64,000 bases of DNA from Proteus appendicitidis (GCF_030271835.1 NZ_CP127389.1:3384001-3448000), one strand, 5' to 3'. Positions 18,553 to 27,421 are shown, counted from the first letter of the stretch. Translations and numbers: made by a program. The notes: generated from the letters alone by a model not told the origin.

Positions 18553-19008
18553 TTACAAACCAAATTCTGCGGGCTGAAAGCCTAATGCAATGGCAATAGC
18601 GCGCACCGCTTCTTTTTCATCATTGTCAAAATCACCATCACTTTTCGCAACAGCAATACCGACACGAATAGCTAATTGCGCAGCTTCTGGCTGATCTTTC
18701 ATTGCCAGAATATACTTCATGGTTTCACCTTTACCGACTTCGGTATCGAATTCGAAACTCAGGATTAGCTTATTAAAGAATTCGATAACTTCAGAAGTAT
18801 CAAAAACTTTAAGTTCATCTGATGCTTTTAAAAAACCAAGCATCTTCTGTTTTTCTTCAGAACTCACACCGTCACTAGCAATGGCGATTTGCGCGCAAAC
18901 CGCAACAGTGCCTTGCATAAATTTTTTGTTTTTAAAGCGAGCAACTTGCTTGGTTAACTCAGAACGTCCTGTATTAAAACCTTCTTTTAATTTGTTAAAA
19001 AAACTCAT
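18553..19008 (-). CDS. terB: Tellurite resistance protein TerB
   Basis: All-helical acidic protein of 151 residues that binds metal and associates with the inner face of the membrane with TerC. Seen: MSFFNKLKEGFNTGRSELTK, then two acidic motifs, IASDGVSSEEK and KSDGDFDNDEK, placed symmetrically as in the duplicated TerB fold. The frame stays open 38 codons further upstream, overlapping terA, but the ATG at 19008 with AAGGA just before it gives the family's standard length. It lies 25 bases after terA. Confidence 0.95.
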   Translation of the reverse strand: MSFFNKLKEGFNTGRSELTKQVARFKNKKFMQGTVAVCAQIAIASDGVSSEEKQKMLGFLKASDELKVFDTSEVIEFFNKLILSFEFDTEVGKGETMKYILAMKDQPEAAQLAIRVGIAVAKSDGDFDNDEKEAVRAIAIALGFQPAEFGL

Positions 19009-19033
19009 GCTATTTTTCCTTATATCAACTTGA

Positions 19034-20200
19034 TCACTTAGAACCCGCTGTCCAGCGAAATCCCCACCCATAGGCATTATCCATATCGCGGTGGCCTTTA
19101 AAAAATTCATTGAGACGTTCAACTTTTATTGATCCGTTCTCATTAACGAGTCGGGCAATCGCACACATATTGCGACCATTATTACCATCAGTTAAGCGAG
19201 TTTCGATAGGCGGTTGATCCGGCACATGAATGGTAACCACACCATCAGTCTTGCTCCAATTTGGTACGCCTTCATAAATAAACGCGAAAATCAGCACTTG
19301 CTTAATATTTTTCCATTCACGTCCATTTACAAAGATCCATTCACCACCAGCAACGTCTCCAGTACGATCATCACCTTGTAATTCAACATAAGGAATACGA
19401 TTAAAATCACCAAATCCGTTTCCTAATGCTTGAATAACGGACTTATGTCCTTGCTGAAGTTCAACAAAAGCACCGATATCTAAATCGATACCTTTATTGC
19501 CACCGAACAATCCACCTAATAGCCCAGAGCCTCCACTTTTGCTTTCACGATGCCAATCAAGGTTGATCCGAATTTTACCGAAGTCGTCTTTCTTCGTTAG
19601 GCTGATTGCCGGTTTCTCTTTAGTTAAAGAAACCTTACTTAAGTTCACCGAACTTGGCGCTGGCACTGGTTTCGGTGCTGGTGCTGGTGCTGGTGCTGGT
19701 GCTGAGTCTGCAATATCAACACCAAAATGTTCAGCTAATGGCTTTAAACCACCGTTAAACCCTTGAGCGATAAAACGGAACTTCCAACTCCCATTACGAC
19801 GATACAATTCACCTAAAATTAATGCCGCTTCAGGACGACCGTTAATATCAACATTACCGTTCGCTACAACTTCGTTATTAGCATCAACTTGAATTGATAA
19901 TCGTTGTAAATTTGCGATAGTTTGTTGACCTTCACAAGTCGCTGTAAACGCAATTTTTTCAACATCTGGGCGTAAACGCGTTAGATCCACCGTGAAAGAT
20001 GTGCTGTTTCCTGCTGTTGCATAAATAATGGTGCGATCATCATTAGCGGTCTGTCCATAAAACACCATATCGGTGTCGCCATTCACTTTACCTGATGCAT
20101 AAAGTCTAAAAGCAGACACATCAACAGGCGCACCTGATTGAATTCTAATGATTAATGTTTGATTCGGAACAGGTACGTTCCCACCTGGAGTCATATTCAT
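19034..20200 (-). CDS. terA: Tellurium resistance protein TerA
   Basis: Two-domain TerD-fold protein of 388 residues, close to the known TerA length (about 385). Seen: N-terminal TerD-like domain (about 1-165) with GELYRRNGSWKFRFIAQGF, then an Ala-Pro linker (about 166-180), then a second TerD-like domain (about 185-388) with DLDIGAFVELQQGHKS, LQGDDRTGDVAGGEW and EFFKGHRDMDNAYGWGFRW. The acidic loops are less complete than in TerD/TerE, so calcium binding may be weaker (inference). The start codon abuts the terZ stop. The linker is coded by a hexamer repeat at 19674-19703. Confidence 0.96.
   Translation of the reverse strand: MNMTPGGNVPVPNQTLIIRIQSGAPVDVSAFRLYASGKVNGDTDMVFYGQTANDDRTIIYATAGNSTSFTVDLTRLRPDVEKIAFTATCEGQQTIANLQRLSIQVDANNEVVANGNVDINGRPEAALILGELYRRNGSWKFRFIAQGFNGGLKPLAEHFGVDIADSAPAPAPAPAPKPVPAPSSVNLSKVSLTKEKPAISLTKKDDFGKIRINLDWHRESKSGGSGLLGGLFGGNKGIDLDIGAFVELQQGHKSVIQALGNGFGDFNRIPYVELQGDDRTGDVAGGEWIFVNGREWKNIKQVLIFAFIYEGVPNWSKTDGVVTIHVPDQPPIETRLTDGNNGRNMCAIARLVNENGSIKVERLNEFFKGHRDMDNAYGWGFRWTAGSK
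19674..19703. repeat. Five tandem GGTGCT hexamers coding the TerA Ala-Pro linker
   Basis: Five exact in-frame copies of GGTGCT (minus strand AGCACC, reading Ala-Pro). Changes in copy number would lengthen or shorten the interdomain linker without a frameshift. Confidence 0.9.
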
Positions 20201-20785
20201 TTATCGCACCACCGTAGCCACAATATCAGGCATCATGTCGTTAATAACACGGCCTTTACAAGGCGCACCAAACGCAGTGAAATCCCATTGACCATGATTA
20301 CGTTGTAAAGAAGCAATCACGATACCTGTATGAGAGCCTTGCTCTGTTAAGGTATAACGCACCAGCTCTTTATTCGTTGCTTTATCAACAACTCGACAGA
20401 ATGCGTTTTCAACTTCATTAAATGTTTGTCCACGGAAACTGTTTACTGTGAATACCAAATATTCAACATTTGCCGATAAACGGGCTAAATCAACGAAAAT
20501 TGTTTCATCATCACCATCGCCGTCACCTGTTAAGTTATCACCAGAGTGAATAACTGACTGACAGCTTGATTTTAATTTTCTAAACCAAATGGTATCGATT
20601 TGATTACCACTTGCGTCAAGCAATACGCAACTTGCATCTAAATCAATAGAACCACCGCCACCAAAAAGACTGCCTAATAATCCTTTTTTCTTAATCGGAT
20701 CCCAGCCTAAACCAAACATTAAATGGCTCAGTGCAGGTGCTTGTTTACTGAGAGAAACTGTTTGATTCTTGCTTAATGAAACCAT
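20201..20785 (-). CDS. terZ: Tellurium resistance protein TerZ
   Basis: First gene of terZABCDE; TerD-fold protein of 194 residues. Seen: SLSKNQTVSLSKQAP at the N-terminus, GLGWDP at 25-30, a Gly-rich insertion LLGSLFGGGGSIDLDAS (36-52), the acidic loop GDNLTGDGDGDDE at 82-94, and HGQWDFTAFGAP near the C-terminus. The Gly-rich insert is shared with TerX at 28078. The ATG at 20785 is preceded by GAAGGAATT. A candidate promoter with a palindrome over its -10 lies at 20855-20882. Confidence 0.95.
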   Translation of the reverse strand: MVSLSKNQTVSLSKQAPALSHLMFGLGWDPIKKKGLLGSLFGGGGSIDLDASCVLLDASGNQIDTIWFRKLKSSCQSVIHSGDNLTGDGDGDDETIFVDLARLSANVEYLVFTVNSFRGQTFNEVENAFCRVVDKATNKELVRYTLTEQGSHTGIVIASLQRNHGQWDFTAFGAPCKGRVINDMMPDIVATVVR

Positions 20786-21108
20786 AATTAAATTCCTTCA
20801 GAGGTAGAGTGAAACAATAACGCCATTTGTGATTAATTCCATATCATGAAAATCATCATATCATGATGAAGTACATGAGCAAGACTATTTTTCTCACTCA
20901 AACTTAAAGTTTTGTCAACCTATTGATATTAATGATATTAAATTACAATAAAATGTTAAAAACACAAAAAAATCACAATAATAACTTACGTAATTACACG
21001 ATTTAAAAATTAACTCAAATAAATCATATTATGATTGACACAGTTCTGCGAAATCTTCATGATTATAGGCATTGAACCCTACACTTTTATTTCACGGTAT
21101 ACAGAGTA
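20786..21108. promoter_or_regulatory. Divergent ter control region with two ATCAT/ATGAT palindromes
   Basis: 323-base gap between terZ and the ATP-grasp gene. Minus strand: TTGCTC (20877-20882), 16-base spacer, TATGAT (20855-20860); the palindrome TCATCAT-ATC-ATGATGA (20853-20869) covers this -10. Plus strand: consensus TTGACA (21035-21040), 17-base spacer, CATGAT (21058-21063); the palindrome AATCATATTATGATT (21022-21036) touches this -35. The shared core suggests one regulator for both operons. TerW, encoded at 26390, is the natural candidate because E. coli TerW was reported to bind the ter promoter region. Binding here is inference. Confidence 0.65.
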
Positions 21109-22176
21109 ATGAATAACACAATTTGGTTTATGGAAGGTTTATCATCACAACGCGATATAATTCAAAGTGTTAAAGACTTTGCAAAACAGCAGCACCAAGA
21201 GATCGTTGTGCTCGCATCTCATCGTCATACTCGAAATGAGATTTTATCGCTTGCTGATGGGGCTTTTTATGAACCTCTTGAAGAGACATTACGCTTACAA
21301 TTTATCAATGATGTTGTAAAACAGCATCAAGTCAGTGCCATTCACACTGGTCGTAATAGCGCATGGTTTGAACGACACCGCCAAGAAATTGAGTCATTTG
21401 GGGTAAAATTAACAACTGGGGCCACACAACTTGAACAGCTTCAATTAGCTGATAATAAAGTTGCATTTGCACAAGCGATGGAACAATGTGGGCTTCCTGC
21501 AGTACCGTCTATTTACATTGAATCTATCGATGAATTAGAAACACATATAAAAGAGCCTCCTTTTGGCGAAATACCTTTATGTATTAAACCTGTAAAAGGG
21601 ATTTACGGCATGGGTTTTTGGCGCTTTGATAATCAAGTTTCACCAATGGCACTGTTTAATCACCCAGAAAATCGCCAAGTCAATCCGCAACAATATCTTG
21701 ATGCATTAAAGGCGGTTGAACGTTTTGAACCTTTAGTCTTAATGCCTTATTTACCCGGCCCTGAATACTCTGTTGATATGGTGGTAGAGCAAGGTGATGT
21801 TATTGCGGCTGTAGCTCGACGCAAAGAGGGTGCAATACAACATCTAGAAATCTCAGGCGAGGCTTATGAATTAGGTAAAGCGTGCGCAACAGCGATGAAA
21901 GCCGATGGGATTGTGAATGTGCAAACTCGCAATAATCATCAAGGTCGCCCACTCTTACTTGAAATTAATATGCGCCCTTCTGGTGGTATTGGTTATACCC
22001 AACATTGTGGAATTAATCTTGCAGGTATTTTTGCTTTACGCCAATTAGGATTAATGAGTATTGAAGAGGCGACAGCTCAAACCAACCATTTTACACCAAC
22101 AAAAATACGCTCAATCACCGATTCTATTGTTTTCAATTCAACGCTAACAAACTTAATCAGTACGGATAATAATTAA
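21109..22176 (+). CDS. ATP-grasp ligase of the ter-linked biosynthetic cluster
   Basis: Predicted ATP-dependent carboxylate-amine/thiol ligase of 355 residues. Seen: an N-terminal Rossmann-like preATP-grasp domain (about 1-100), DNKVAFAQAMEQCGLPAVPS starting the ATP-grasp core, IPLCIKPVKGIYGMGF as the ATP-binding Lys and Gly-rich loop, MPYLPGPEYSVDMVV, and LLLEINMRPSGGIGYTQHCG with the metal-binding Glu/Asn. This is the family found beside ter genes and proposed by comparative genomics to help make a nucleoside-like metabolite; no product is known. It opens a tightly packed five-gene operon (gaps of 2 bases or overlaps). Ribosome site ACAGAGTA is weak. Confidence 0.88.
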   Translation: MNNTIWFMEGLSSQRDIIQSVKDFAKQQHQEIVVLASHRHTRNEILSLADGAFYEPLEETLRLQFINDVVKQHQVSAIHTGRNSAWFERHRQEIESFGVKLTTGATQLEQLQLADNKVAFAQAMEQCGLPAVPSIYIESIDELETHIKEPPFGEIPLCIKPVKGIYGMGFWRFDNQVSPMALFNHPENRQVNPQQYLDALKAVERFEPLVLMPYLPGPEYSVDMVVEQGDVIAAVARRKEGAIQHLEISGEAYELGKACATAMKADGIVNVQTRNNHQGRPLLLEINMRPSGGIGYTQHCGINLAGIFALRQLGLMSIEEATAQTNHFTPTKIRSITDSIVFNSTLTNLISTDNN

Positions 22177-22178
22177 TA

Positions 22179-23327
22179 ATGAAAAATAGTATGAGTGACT
22201 CATCCGTTTATCGTCGCCTTCTTTCTTGTGGCACATTAAGTGTGACGCCAAATTGCTCTATTGAGTTACTTGATGAATTATTTGATATCGCAGAAAGACG
22301 CAATCCTAAGCGTGCATTTTTATTTGTCAGTAAAGTATTAGGTCGTCATATTCCAGTTTCACCGAAAAAAATGCGTGAAACCTACCAAAAACTTGCCCGT
22401 CAATTTCCTGACTCACTTGACGGCCCTGTTCTGTTTATTGGCATGGCAGAAACTGCGGTGGGTTTAGGTGCTGGCATTTTTGATGAAGTGAGAAATCGCT
22501 ATCAACAAACCATTTATTTAACATCAACACGCCACCCTATTGATAAAGGTGAGCTGCTGTGTGAATTTAAAGAAAATCACAGCCACGCGACTGATCACTT
22601 ACTCTATTTGCCTACAACAGCAGAGCAACGCCAATGGGTACAACAAGCAAAAACCGTTGTATTGATTGATGATGAAGCGACTACGGGTAACACCTTTATT
22701 AACCTGCTTTCAGCGCTGCGTGAAGAAGGTGGATTAACCCATATTGAGCAGGTTATAGCGGTAACCTTAACCGATTGGAGTGGTGATTCTATCGCTGAGC
22801 GCTCCCCATTACCGATTAAAACCCTTTCTCTAGTTCAAGGGAAGTGGCAATGGGATGCCGATCCAAATGCGCCTTTACCTGTTATGCCTAATGTTAATAT
22901 CACTGCATCAGGGGAAGTTGCTATCACGGGTAAACAGGGTTGGGGTCGATTAGGAATGACAACGCCCGCAAACGATCTGGGTTTATCCATCAATGCATCT
23001 TTAGGTGAAAAAATCCTTGTTTTAGGATCAGGAGAATTTGTTTGGGAGCCGTTCTTATTAGCTGAACGGCTTGAAAAACAAGGTGCTATCGTAAAATATA
23101 GCTCAACAACGCGTTCACCGATTTCAACTAATTTTGCCATTCAATCAGCAATCACATTTACTGATAATTATGGTTTAGGTATTCCTAATTTCGTCTATAA
23201 CGTGGCACATCAACAATTTGATCGCATTTTGCTTTGTTGTGAAACACCCGCCGAAAGTATTGATAGCCAACTGATTGAAGCCCTCAATAAAGTTGCACCT
23301 ATTGTTGAGGTAATTAGTTATGACTAA
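22179..23327 (+). CDS. Phosphoribosyltransferase with TRSP domain (ter-linked)
   Basis: 382 residues with an N-terminal type I PRTase domain and a C-terminal TRSP domain. Seen: FIGMAETAVGLGAGIFDEV and the PRPP-binding loop VVLIDDEATTGNTFINLLSA (about 163-182), then KQGWGRLGM, GSGEFVWEPFLLAERLEKQG, and the name-giving TTRSPI (about 307-312). Probably transfers a base or base-like group to or from PRPP in the proposed ter metabolite pathway (inference from family and context). It begins 2 bases after the ATP-grasp stop and overlaps the next gene by 8 bases. An ATG four codons further in is an alternative start; neither has a strong ribosome site. Confidence 0.88.
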   Translation: MKNSMSDSSVYRRLLSCGTLSVTPNCSIELLDELFDIAERRNPKRAFLFVSKVLGRHIPVSPKKMRETYQKLARQFPDSLDGPVLFIGMAETAVGLGAGIFDEVRNRYQQTIYLTSTRHPIDKGELLCEFKENHSHATDHLLYLPTTAEQRQWVQQAKTVVLIDDEATTGNTFINLLSALREEGGLTHIEQVIAVTLTDWSGDSIAERSPLPIKTLSLVQGKWQWDADPNAPLPVMPNVNITASGEVAITGKQGWGRLGMTTPANDLGLSINASLGEKILVLGSGEFVWEPFLLAERLEKQGAIVKYSSTTRSPISTNFAIQSAITFTDNYGLGIPNFVYNVAHQQFDRILLCCETPAESIDSQLIEALNKVAPIVEVISYD

Positions 23328-24090
23328 GCCTGTTATTTTAACTGATCTCGATGACACTCTATTTCAAACACGTCGTAAGATGGTGGATGAATTAGCACTA
23401 GAACCCTATAAGACTGGCGCGCTAGATAGAAGCTTAGAACCCCGTAGCTTTATGACTCAAGAGCAAACCCTACTTGTAGATTGGATGTTAGAGCATGCAG
23501 ATTTAATTCCTGTTACCGCTCGTGGAACAGAAGAGATTAGCCGAGTCACTATTCCTTTTCATTCTTGGGCGATTACCACACATGGTGCGGTGATATTGAC
23601 GCCTGAAGGCAACGCTGATGCCCAATGGCAACACCACATCACTCAAAGCTTAGCGCCCTATACACAGCGTTTGTTGACGCTACAACAATCAATTACGCAA
23701 TTAATGGCAGAACGAAACATTGATGGTTGGGCGCGAATTAACTATGAATACGGTGATTTGCCTATTTATTTAGTCATGAAGCATAACGATAGCACCCGAT
23801 TAAGCGAGCTATACGCCATAGGTGATGAGATAGAAAAAATATTCTCAACCGAAGGTTTTTATATTCATCGCAACAGCAACAATATTGCTTGGTTACCGGA
23901 GCCTATCGAAAAAGGCAAAGCGGTCACCTATTTGCTCAATAAATTAAAAGCTGAGCGAGGTGTTTTTCCTGTGATTGGGCTAGGTGATAGCCTAAGTGAT
24001 CATCGCTTTATGAAATTATGCAGTTGGTATGGGCTTCCTCGTCAAAGCCAATTTGCGGATGCGATCAACACAAAAATTTTTGGAGAATAA
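23320..24090 (+). CDS. HAD-family phosphatase (ter-linked, Cof-like)
   Basis: HAD hydrolase of 256 residues. Seen: motif I LTDLDDTLFQT (Asp 9 and 11), motif II VTARGTEEISR, motif III Lys in EPIEKGKAVTYLLNKLKAER, and motif IV GLGDSLSDHRFMKLC, with an inserted C2-type cap between II and III. It would dephosphorylate an intermediate made by the PRTases of the operon (inference). GAGG precedes the ATG, which overlaps the TRSP-PRTase gene; the next start follows after 2 bases, so translation is probably coupled. Confidence 0.87.
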   Translation: MTKPVILTDLDDTLFQTRRKMVDELALEPYKTGALDRSLEPRSFMTQEQTLLVDWMLEHADLIPVTARGTEEISRVTIPFHSWAITTHGAVILTPEGNADAQWQHHITQSLAPYTQRLLTLQQSITQLMAERNIDGWARINYEYGDLPIYLVMKHNDSTRLSELYAIGDEIEKIFSTEGFYIHRNSNNIAWLPEPIEKGKAVTYLLNKLKAERGVFPVIGLGDSLSDHRFMKLCSWYGLPRQSQFADAINTKIFGE

Positions 24091-24092
24091 AC

Positions 24093-25169
24093 ATGATGGA
24101 TCATAAGCCTTTTTCAGGCTCTTATGTATCAGGGGATGTCGATTTCCTACTTCAACCGGTTAATATCGAAATGACGCCCGTTGAGTTAAAAGAAGAGCTG
24201 ATACAATCGGGTAAACGCCACTATTCTGACATGCTAAGTCAAGAGCCAGAGCCAACAACATGGCATTTAGATCTCTTTGAAAAAGCGCTAGAAACAGGTG
24301 CTACACGCTTAGCAACTGAAGTCATAATGTTGGCTAAATCACTGATTGAACGCTTTGGTGATACCCCAATTATCTTAACCAGCCTTGTTCGTGCTGGTGT
24401 TCCTTTAGGCGTCATGTTGCAACAAACATTGCGCAAAATGGGCAGAACCTCTTACCACTACGGCATTAGTATTATTCGAGATAGAGGCATTGATAGCGCA
24501 GCGCTTTCATGGATAGAACAACGCCACGGCACAGAAGGTATTGTATTTGTTGATGGATGGACAGGAAAAGGCGCTATTACAGGTGAACTTATTCGTTCGT
24601 TATCAGGACGAAAAGGCTATCCAGCCCAGCCTCGTCTTGTCGTCCTCGCCGATCCTTGTGGCTGTGCATGGTTAAGTGCCAGCGATGAAGATTGGCTTAT
24701 TCCATTTGGGATCATGGGAGCGCCTGTTTCAGGATTAATTTCACGTTCAATTTGGACTGAAAAAGGCTTTCACGGTTTTGTAGATTGCCAGCATTTAAAA
24801 CAGTATGAATGCAGTCGTTACCTTGTTGATACTGTCGGAAAAGTCGTTGATACATTAATCGATAATGATATTCCACTAGCCACATTTAAAGCACAACAAT
24901 CAGACTTAAAAAAGCTGAGCGAAAACGTCGTTAGTTCACTTGCAAACAAATATGATATTTCAAATATCAATCGTATAAAACCCGGTATTGCTGAAGCCAC
25001 ACGCGCTGTTTTGCGCCGTGTACCTGACCATATTCTGGTCAGGGAAATAACCGATCCTGATGTGGCGTTACTCGTTTATCTTGCACAGGAAAAAAATATT
25101 GCTGTTATTGAAGCAGGGCAAGCGCTTGGTCAGTATCGTGCAGTGACTATCATTAAAAAGGTGAAATAA
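24093..25169 (+). CDS. StiP-family PRTase-like protein with C-terminal PELOTA domain (ter-linked)
   Basis: 358 residues. Databases name this family cysteine protease StiP; comparative genomics instead reads its core as PRTase-like, with a C-terminal PELOTA-type RNA-binding domain. Seen: LVRAGVPLGVMLQQTLRKMG and YHYGISIIRDRGID as the PRTase core, VFVDGWTGKGAITGEL as the PRPP-loop equivalent, CGCAWLSASDEDWLIPFGIM and SRSIW, and the tail IKPGIAEATRAVLRRVPDHI, which opens the PELOTA part (about 270-358). The true start is the ATG at 24093 after GGAGAATAA; the frame is open further upstream inside the HAD gene. The stop overlaps the next start as TAATG. Confidence 0.86.
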   Translation: MMDHKPFSGSYVSGDVDFLLQPVNIEMTPVELKEELIQSGKRHYSDMLSQEPEPTTWHLDLFEKALETGATRLATEVIMLAKSLIERFGDTPIILTSLVRAGVPLGVMLQQTLRKMGRTSYHYGISIIRDRGIDSAALSWIEQRHGTEGIVFVDGWTGKGAITGELIRSLSGRKGYPAQPRLVVLADPCGCAWLSASDEDWLIPFGIMGAPVSGLISRSIWTEKGFHGFVDCQHLKQYECSRYLVDTVGKVVDTLIDNDIPLATFKAQQSDLKKLSENVVSSLANKYDISNINRIKPGIAEATRAVLRRVPDHILVREITDPDVALLVYLAQEKNIAVIEAGQALGQYRAVTIIKKVK

Positions 25170-26113
25170 TGATTGAACGATTATCCCCATGGAATTTAGG
25201 GGCAACGCTTTATATGCCCGCAACACGAACAGATATCGCGACGACAATTATCGACCAGAAAGTTGAAGGGTTACGCTCTTTAATTATCTGTTTAGAAGAT
25301 GCCGTGAGTGATGCCGATATTCCTGTTGCATTAGAAAACTTGGCAACCTTATTAAATACCTTAGCAGAGCACAAAAAAAACAGCGATTGTAGCCATTGGC
25401 CACTGCTGTTTATTCGCCCTCGCCACACTGAAATGGGTCAATGGATCACTGAAAACCTGGATATCAGTGCCATCGATGGTCTTGTTTTGCCTAAGTTTAC
25501 ACAAGTTTCTCTGCCAATTTGGTGGAGTATTATTGAAAACACGCATTTATGTATGATGCCAACACTTGAAACAGAAGAAGTGTTTGATGTTATTCAAATG
25601 ACAGCACTTGCAAACCACTTACTGACTCACCCTTGCCATAAAAGAATTATTGCATTACGTATTGGTGGCAATGATTTAATGAATGTCATTTCGCTTAGAC
25701 GTAATCGCCAATTAACACTTTATGATGGCCCAATGGGTTACGTGATAAAAATGTTAGTTGCTGTCTTTGGCGCTCGCCAATTTGCCCTCACAGCACCTGT
25801 TTGTGAGCATATTGATGATCACCATATTATGGATAAAGAGCTGGCGCTTGATATTGCGAATGGTCTTGTAGGTAAAACAGCGATCCACCCAAAGCAAATT
25901 CATAAAATTGAACAAGCTCTTATGGTGTCTCAATCTGATCATTCAGATGCATTACGTATTTTAAATTCGACACAAGCCGTTTTTAAATCACAAGGTGCAA
26001 TGTGTGAACCCGCAACACATCGTCGCTGGGCATTGAGTATTTTAACCAGAGCTAAAATTTATGGCATTATTCCTAACCAACAAAATAATGCCCAACGTTT
26101 TAATGCAACATAA
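25169..26113 (+). CDS. HpcH/HpaI aldolase / CitE-like lyase (ter-linked)
   Basis: TIM-barrel lyase of 314 residues, last of the five-gene operon. Seen: GATLYMPATRTDIA, IICLEDAVSDADI with acidic metal ligands, LLFIRPRHTEMG with the substrate-binding Arg, GLVLPKFT, MMPTLETEEVF with the metal-binding Glu, ALRIGGNDLM, and GKTAIHPKQI. The fold makes or breaks C-C bonds of CoA thioesters or keto acids; here it probably supplies or attaches a small acid in the proposed metabolite (inference). It starts within TAATG shared with the upstream gene. An inverted repeat at 26140-26164 follows. Confidence 0.88.
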   Translation: MIERLSPWNLGATLYMPATRTDIATTIIDQKVEGLRSLIICLEDAVSDADIPVALENLATLLNTLAEHKKNSDCSHWPLLFIRPRHTEMGQWITENLDISAIDGLVLPKFTQVSLPIWWSIIENTHLCMMPTLETEEVFDVIQMTALANHLLTHPCHKRIIALRIGGNDLMNVISLRRNRQLTLYDGPMGYVIKMLVAVFGARQFALTAPVCEHIDDHHIMDKELALDIANGLVGKTAIHPKQIHKIEQALMVSQSDHSDALRILNSTQAVFKSQGAMCEPATHRRWALSILTRAKIYGIIPNQQNNAQRFNAT

Positions 26114-26139
26114 AATACGCTATAACTAGTGATGAATTT

Positions 26140-26164
26140 GATAAGATAAAATAATTATCTTATC
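26140..26164 (+). terminator. AT-rich hairpin after the ter-linked biosynthetic operon
   Basis: GATAAGATAA / TTATCTTATC, perfect 10-bp arms with a 5-base loop, 26 bases past the aldolase stop; followed by TTGATTTAT, so termination is plausible but weak. Confidence 0.55.
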
Positions 26165-26170
26165 TTGATT

Positions 26171-26215
26171 TATAAGTTTCTAGTTAAAACATGTTATCTT
26201 TAACTAGAACTTATA
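26171..26215. promoter_or_regulatory. 45-bp imperfect palindrome upstream of terW
   Basis: Left arm TATAAGTTTCTAGTTAAA and right arm TTTAACTAGAACTTATA pair over 17 positions with one extra A, around a 10-base loop; the centre itself holds AACATGTT. It lies about 175 bases before terW, in the gap between the two plus-strand ter operons. With no T-run and such long symmetry it could be an operator, for instance for TerW acting on its own gene, or a second terminator. Confidence 0.55.
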
Positions 26216-26389
26216 AAAACAAGACTTACTTTTTTATTTGAAAAAATAAATTTTTTATTTCAATTATCAATTTATACTACATTTAATAGGAAGCTTATTT
26301 TATTTATCCTTGTCAACAGAGAACAAGAATAATAGAAATTATTGCTGAATATTTTAACACACGAATAACAAAACAAGTGGTAACTAAGC

Positions 26390-26875
26390 ATGCAATTAAG
26401 CACTCGTCAGGTCAGAGTCTTTACACTGGCAACCCTTTTAAGCTCAGGAAAAAAGGTTCCAACCATTAAGATTATTTCTGCTCTTGAATGCTCAGAGCCT
26501 ACGTTAACTCGCGTATTAAAAGAGATAAGAGATTCTTATGGTGCTGAAATAAAATACAGCAAAGCCTCTCGCGCATATCAAATGACTGAACGAGGCCAAC
26601 TCGATAGTAAAGCGTTACGCCGTATGCGTGAGGCATTATCCGCCAATGAAGATCTACGCCACAATGGAATGACAAGCCGAGTTTATCTCGATAAAGATAA
26701 AAAGAAATCTGTTTCACTTTCATTAAAAATGTCGGCATTACGCAAGATTGATAGATTATCTTATTTAAATAATTCCACACGTAGTGAAGCTGTTGAATTA
26801 TTAGTTGATCACTATATTGAAAATTTAATTCAATCAACACTTGCTGAAATAGCAGAAAAAGAAAAAAAGAATTAA
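26390..26875 (+). CDS. terW: Ter operon regulator TerW
   Basis: DNA-binding regulator of 161 residues. Seen: an N-terminal winged HTH-like half (about 1-75) with SALECSEPTLTRVLKEIRDS and KASRAYQMTERG, and a C-terminal ribbon-helix-helix-like half with KSVSLSLKMSALRKIDRLSY and NNSTRSEAVELLVDHYIENL. E. coli TerW, about the same length, was reported to bind the terZABCDE promoter region. Here it lies alone between the biosynthetic operon and the terY operon, with its own hairpins on both sides. The ribosome site is weak. Confidence 0.92.
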   Translation: MQLSTRQVRVFTLATLLSSGKKVPTIKIISALECSEPTLTRVLKEIRDSYGAEIKYSKASRAYQMTERGQLDSKALRRMREALSANEDLRHNGMTSRVYLDKDKKKSVSLSLKMSALRKIDRLSYLNNSTRSEAVELLVDHYIENLIQSTLAEIAEKEKKN

Positions 26876-26884
26876 AAGTAAATA

Positions 26885-26926
26885 ATATAAAGTAACTTAA
26901 TATCTCAGTATCAAGTTACTTTATAT
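26885..26926 (+). terminator. Terminator-like hairpin after terW
   Basis: 14-bp arms (ATATAAAGTAACTT and complement) around a 14-base loop, 10 bases after the terW stop codon; AT-rich and without a long T-run. Confidence 0.6.
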
Positions 26927-27421
26927 AAAATAGAAAAATAGAAAAATAGAAACAAAATAAAAAATATATAAAAACTTATTTTATAAAGTTGATTTATATA
27001 TTTATCCACTCACTTATTTTATTTTAAATTACTTCCAAAAATAAAAAAATAATAATACATTAATGCTTTGAATTTATTGGTTTTTATAATTATTACTATT
27101 TTTAGTTAAAATCGTGTTTATACTTAATCATTATTAGCTATTCATTTGATATTACTCTTATTAAGATGATCCAATAAGATATATTTCCTTTAAAGAAAAT
27201 AAAATAAAATCGCTCCATTACTCAATTCAAAGGGGGTAAATAGGTTAATTCTTCTTTTATTTTACTTTTCATACTATCTTCATTCGGATTAATAATATTG
27301 GACAATCATCACTGCGTTTTTCCTCTAATTTAATTAAACTAAGCATAATCTCAATTGAACACCTTCACGAGTCGGTTAGTATATTAATCGCTTATCTCTA
27401 TCTCACTCACAGGATTAATGC
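26927..27421. other. AT-rich spacer upstream of the terY operon
   Basis: About 500 bases without a convincing ORF. It should hold the promoter of the terY1 operon. I looked for the ATCAT/ATGAT palindrome seen upstream of terZ and found none here; imperfect pairing exists between CTCTTATT (27154 region) and AATAAGATA (27173 region). Confidence 0.6.

Noticed and set aside
19009..19122. N-terminal extension of TerB by 38 residues
   Set aside because: It overlaps terA codons, has no ribosome site, and the ATG at 19008 with AAGGA gives the known TerB length.
16191..20785. ter operon as a recently acquired plasmid-type island
   Set aside because: No transposase, integrase or flanking repeat is seen, and base composition looks like that of the neighbours; treated as resident.
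24018..24092. N-terminal extension of the StiP-family protein
   Set aside because: It lies within the HAD gene in another frame; the ATG at 24093 after GGAGAATAA is the likely start.
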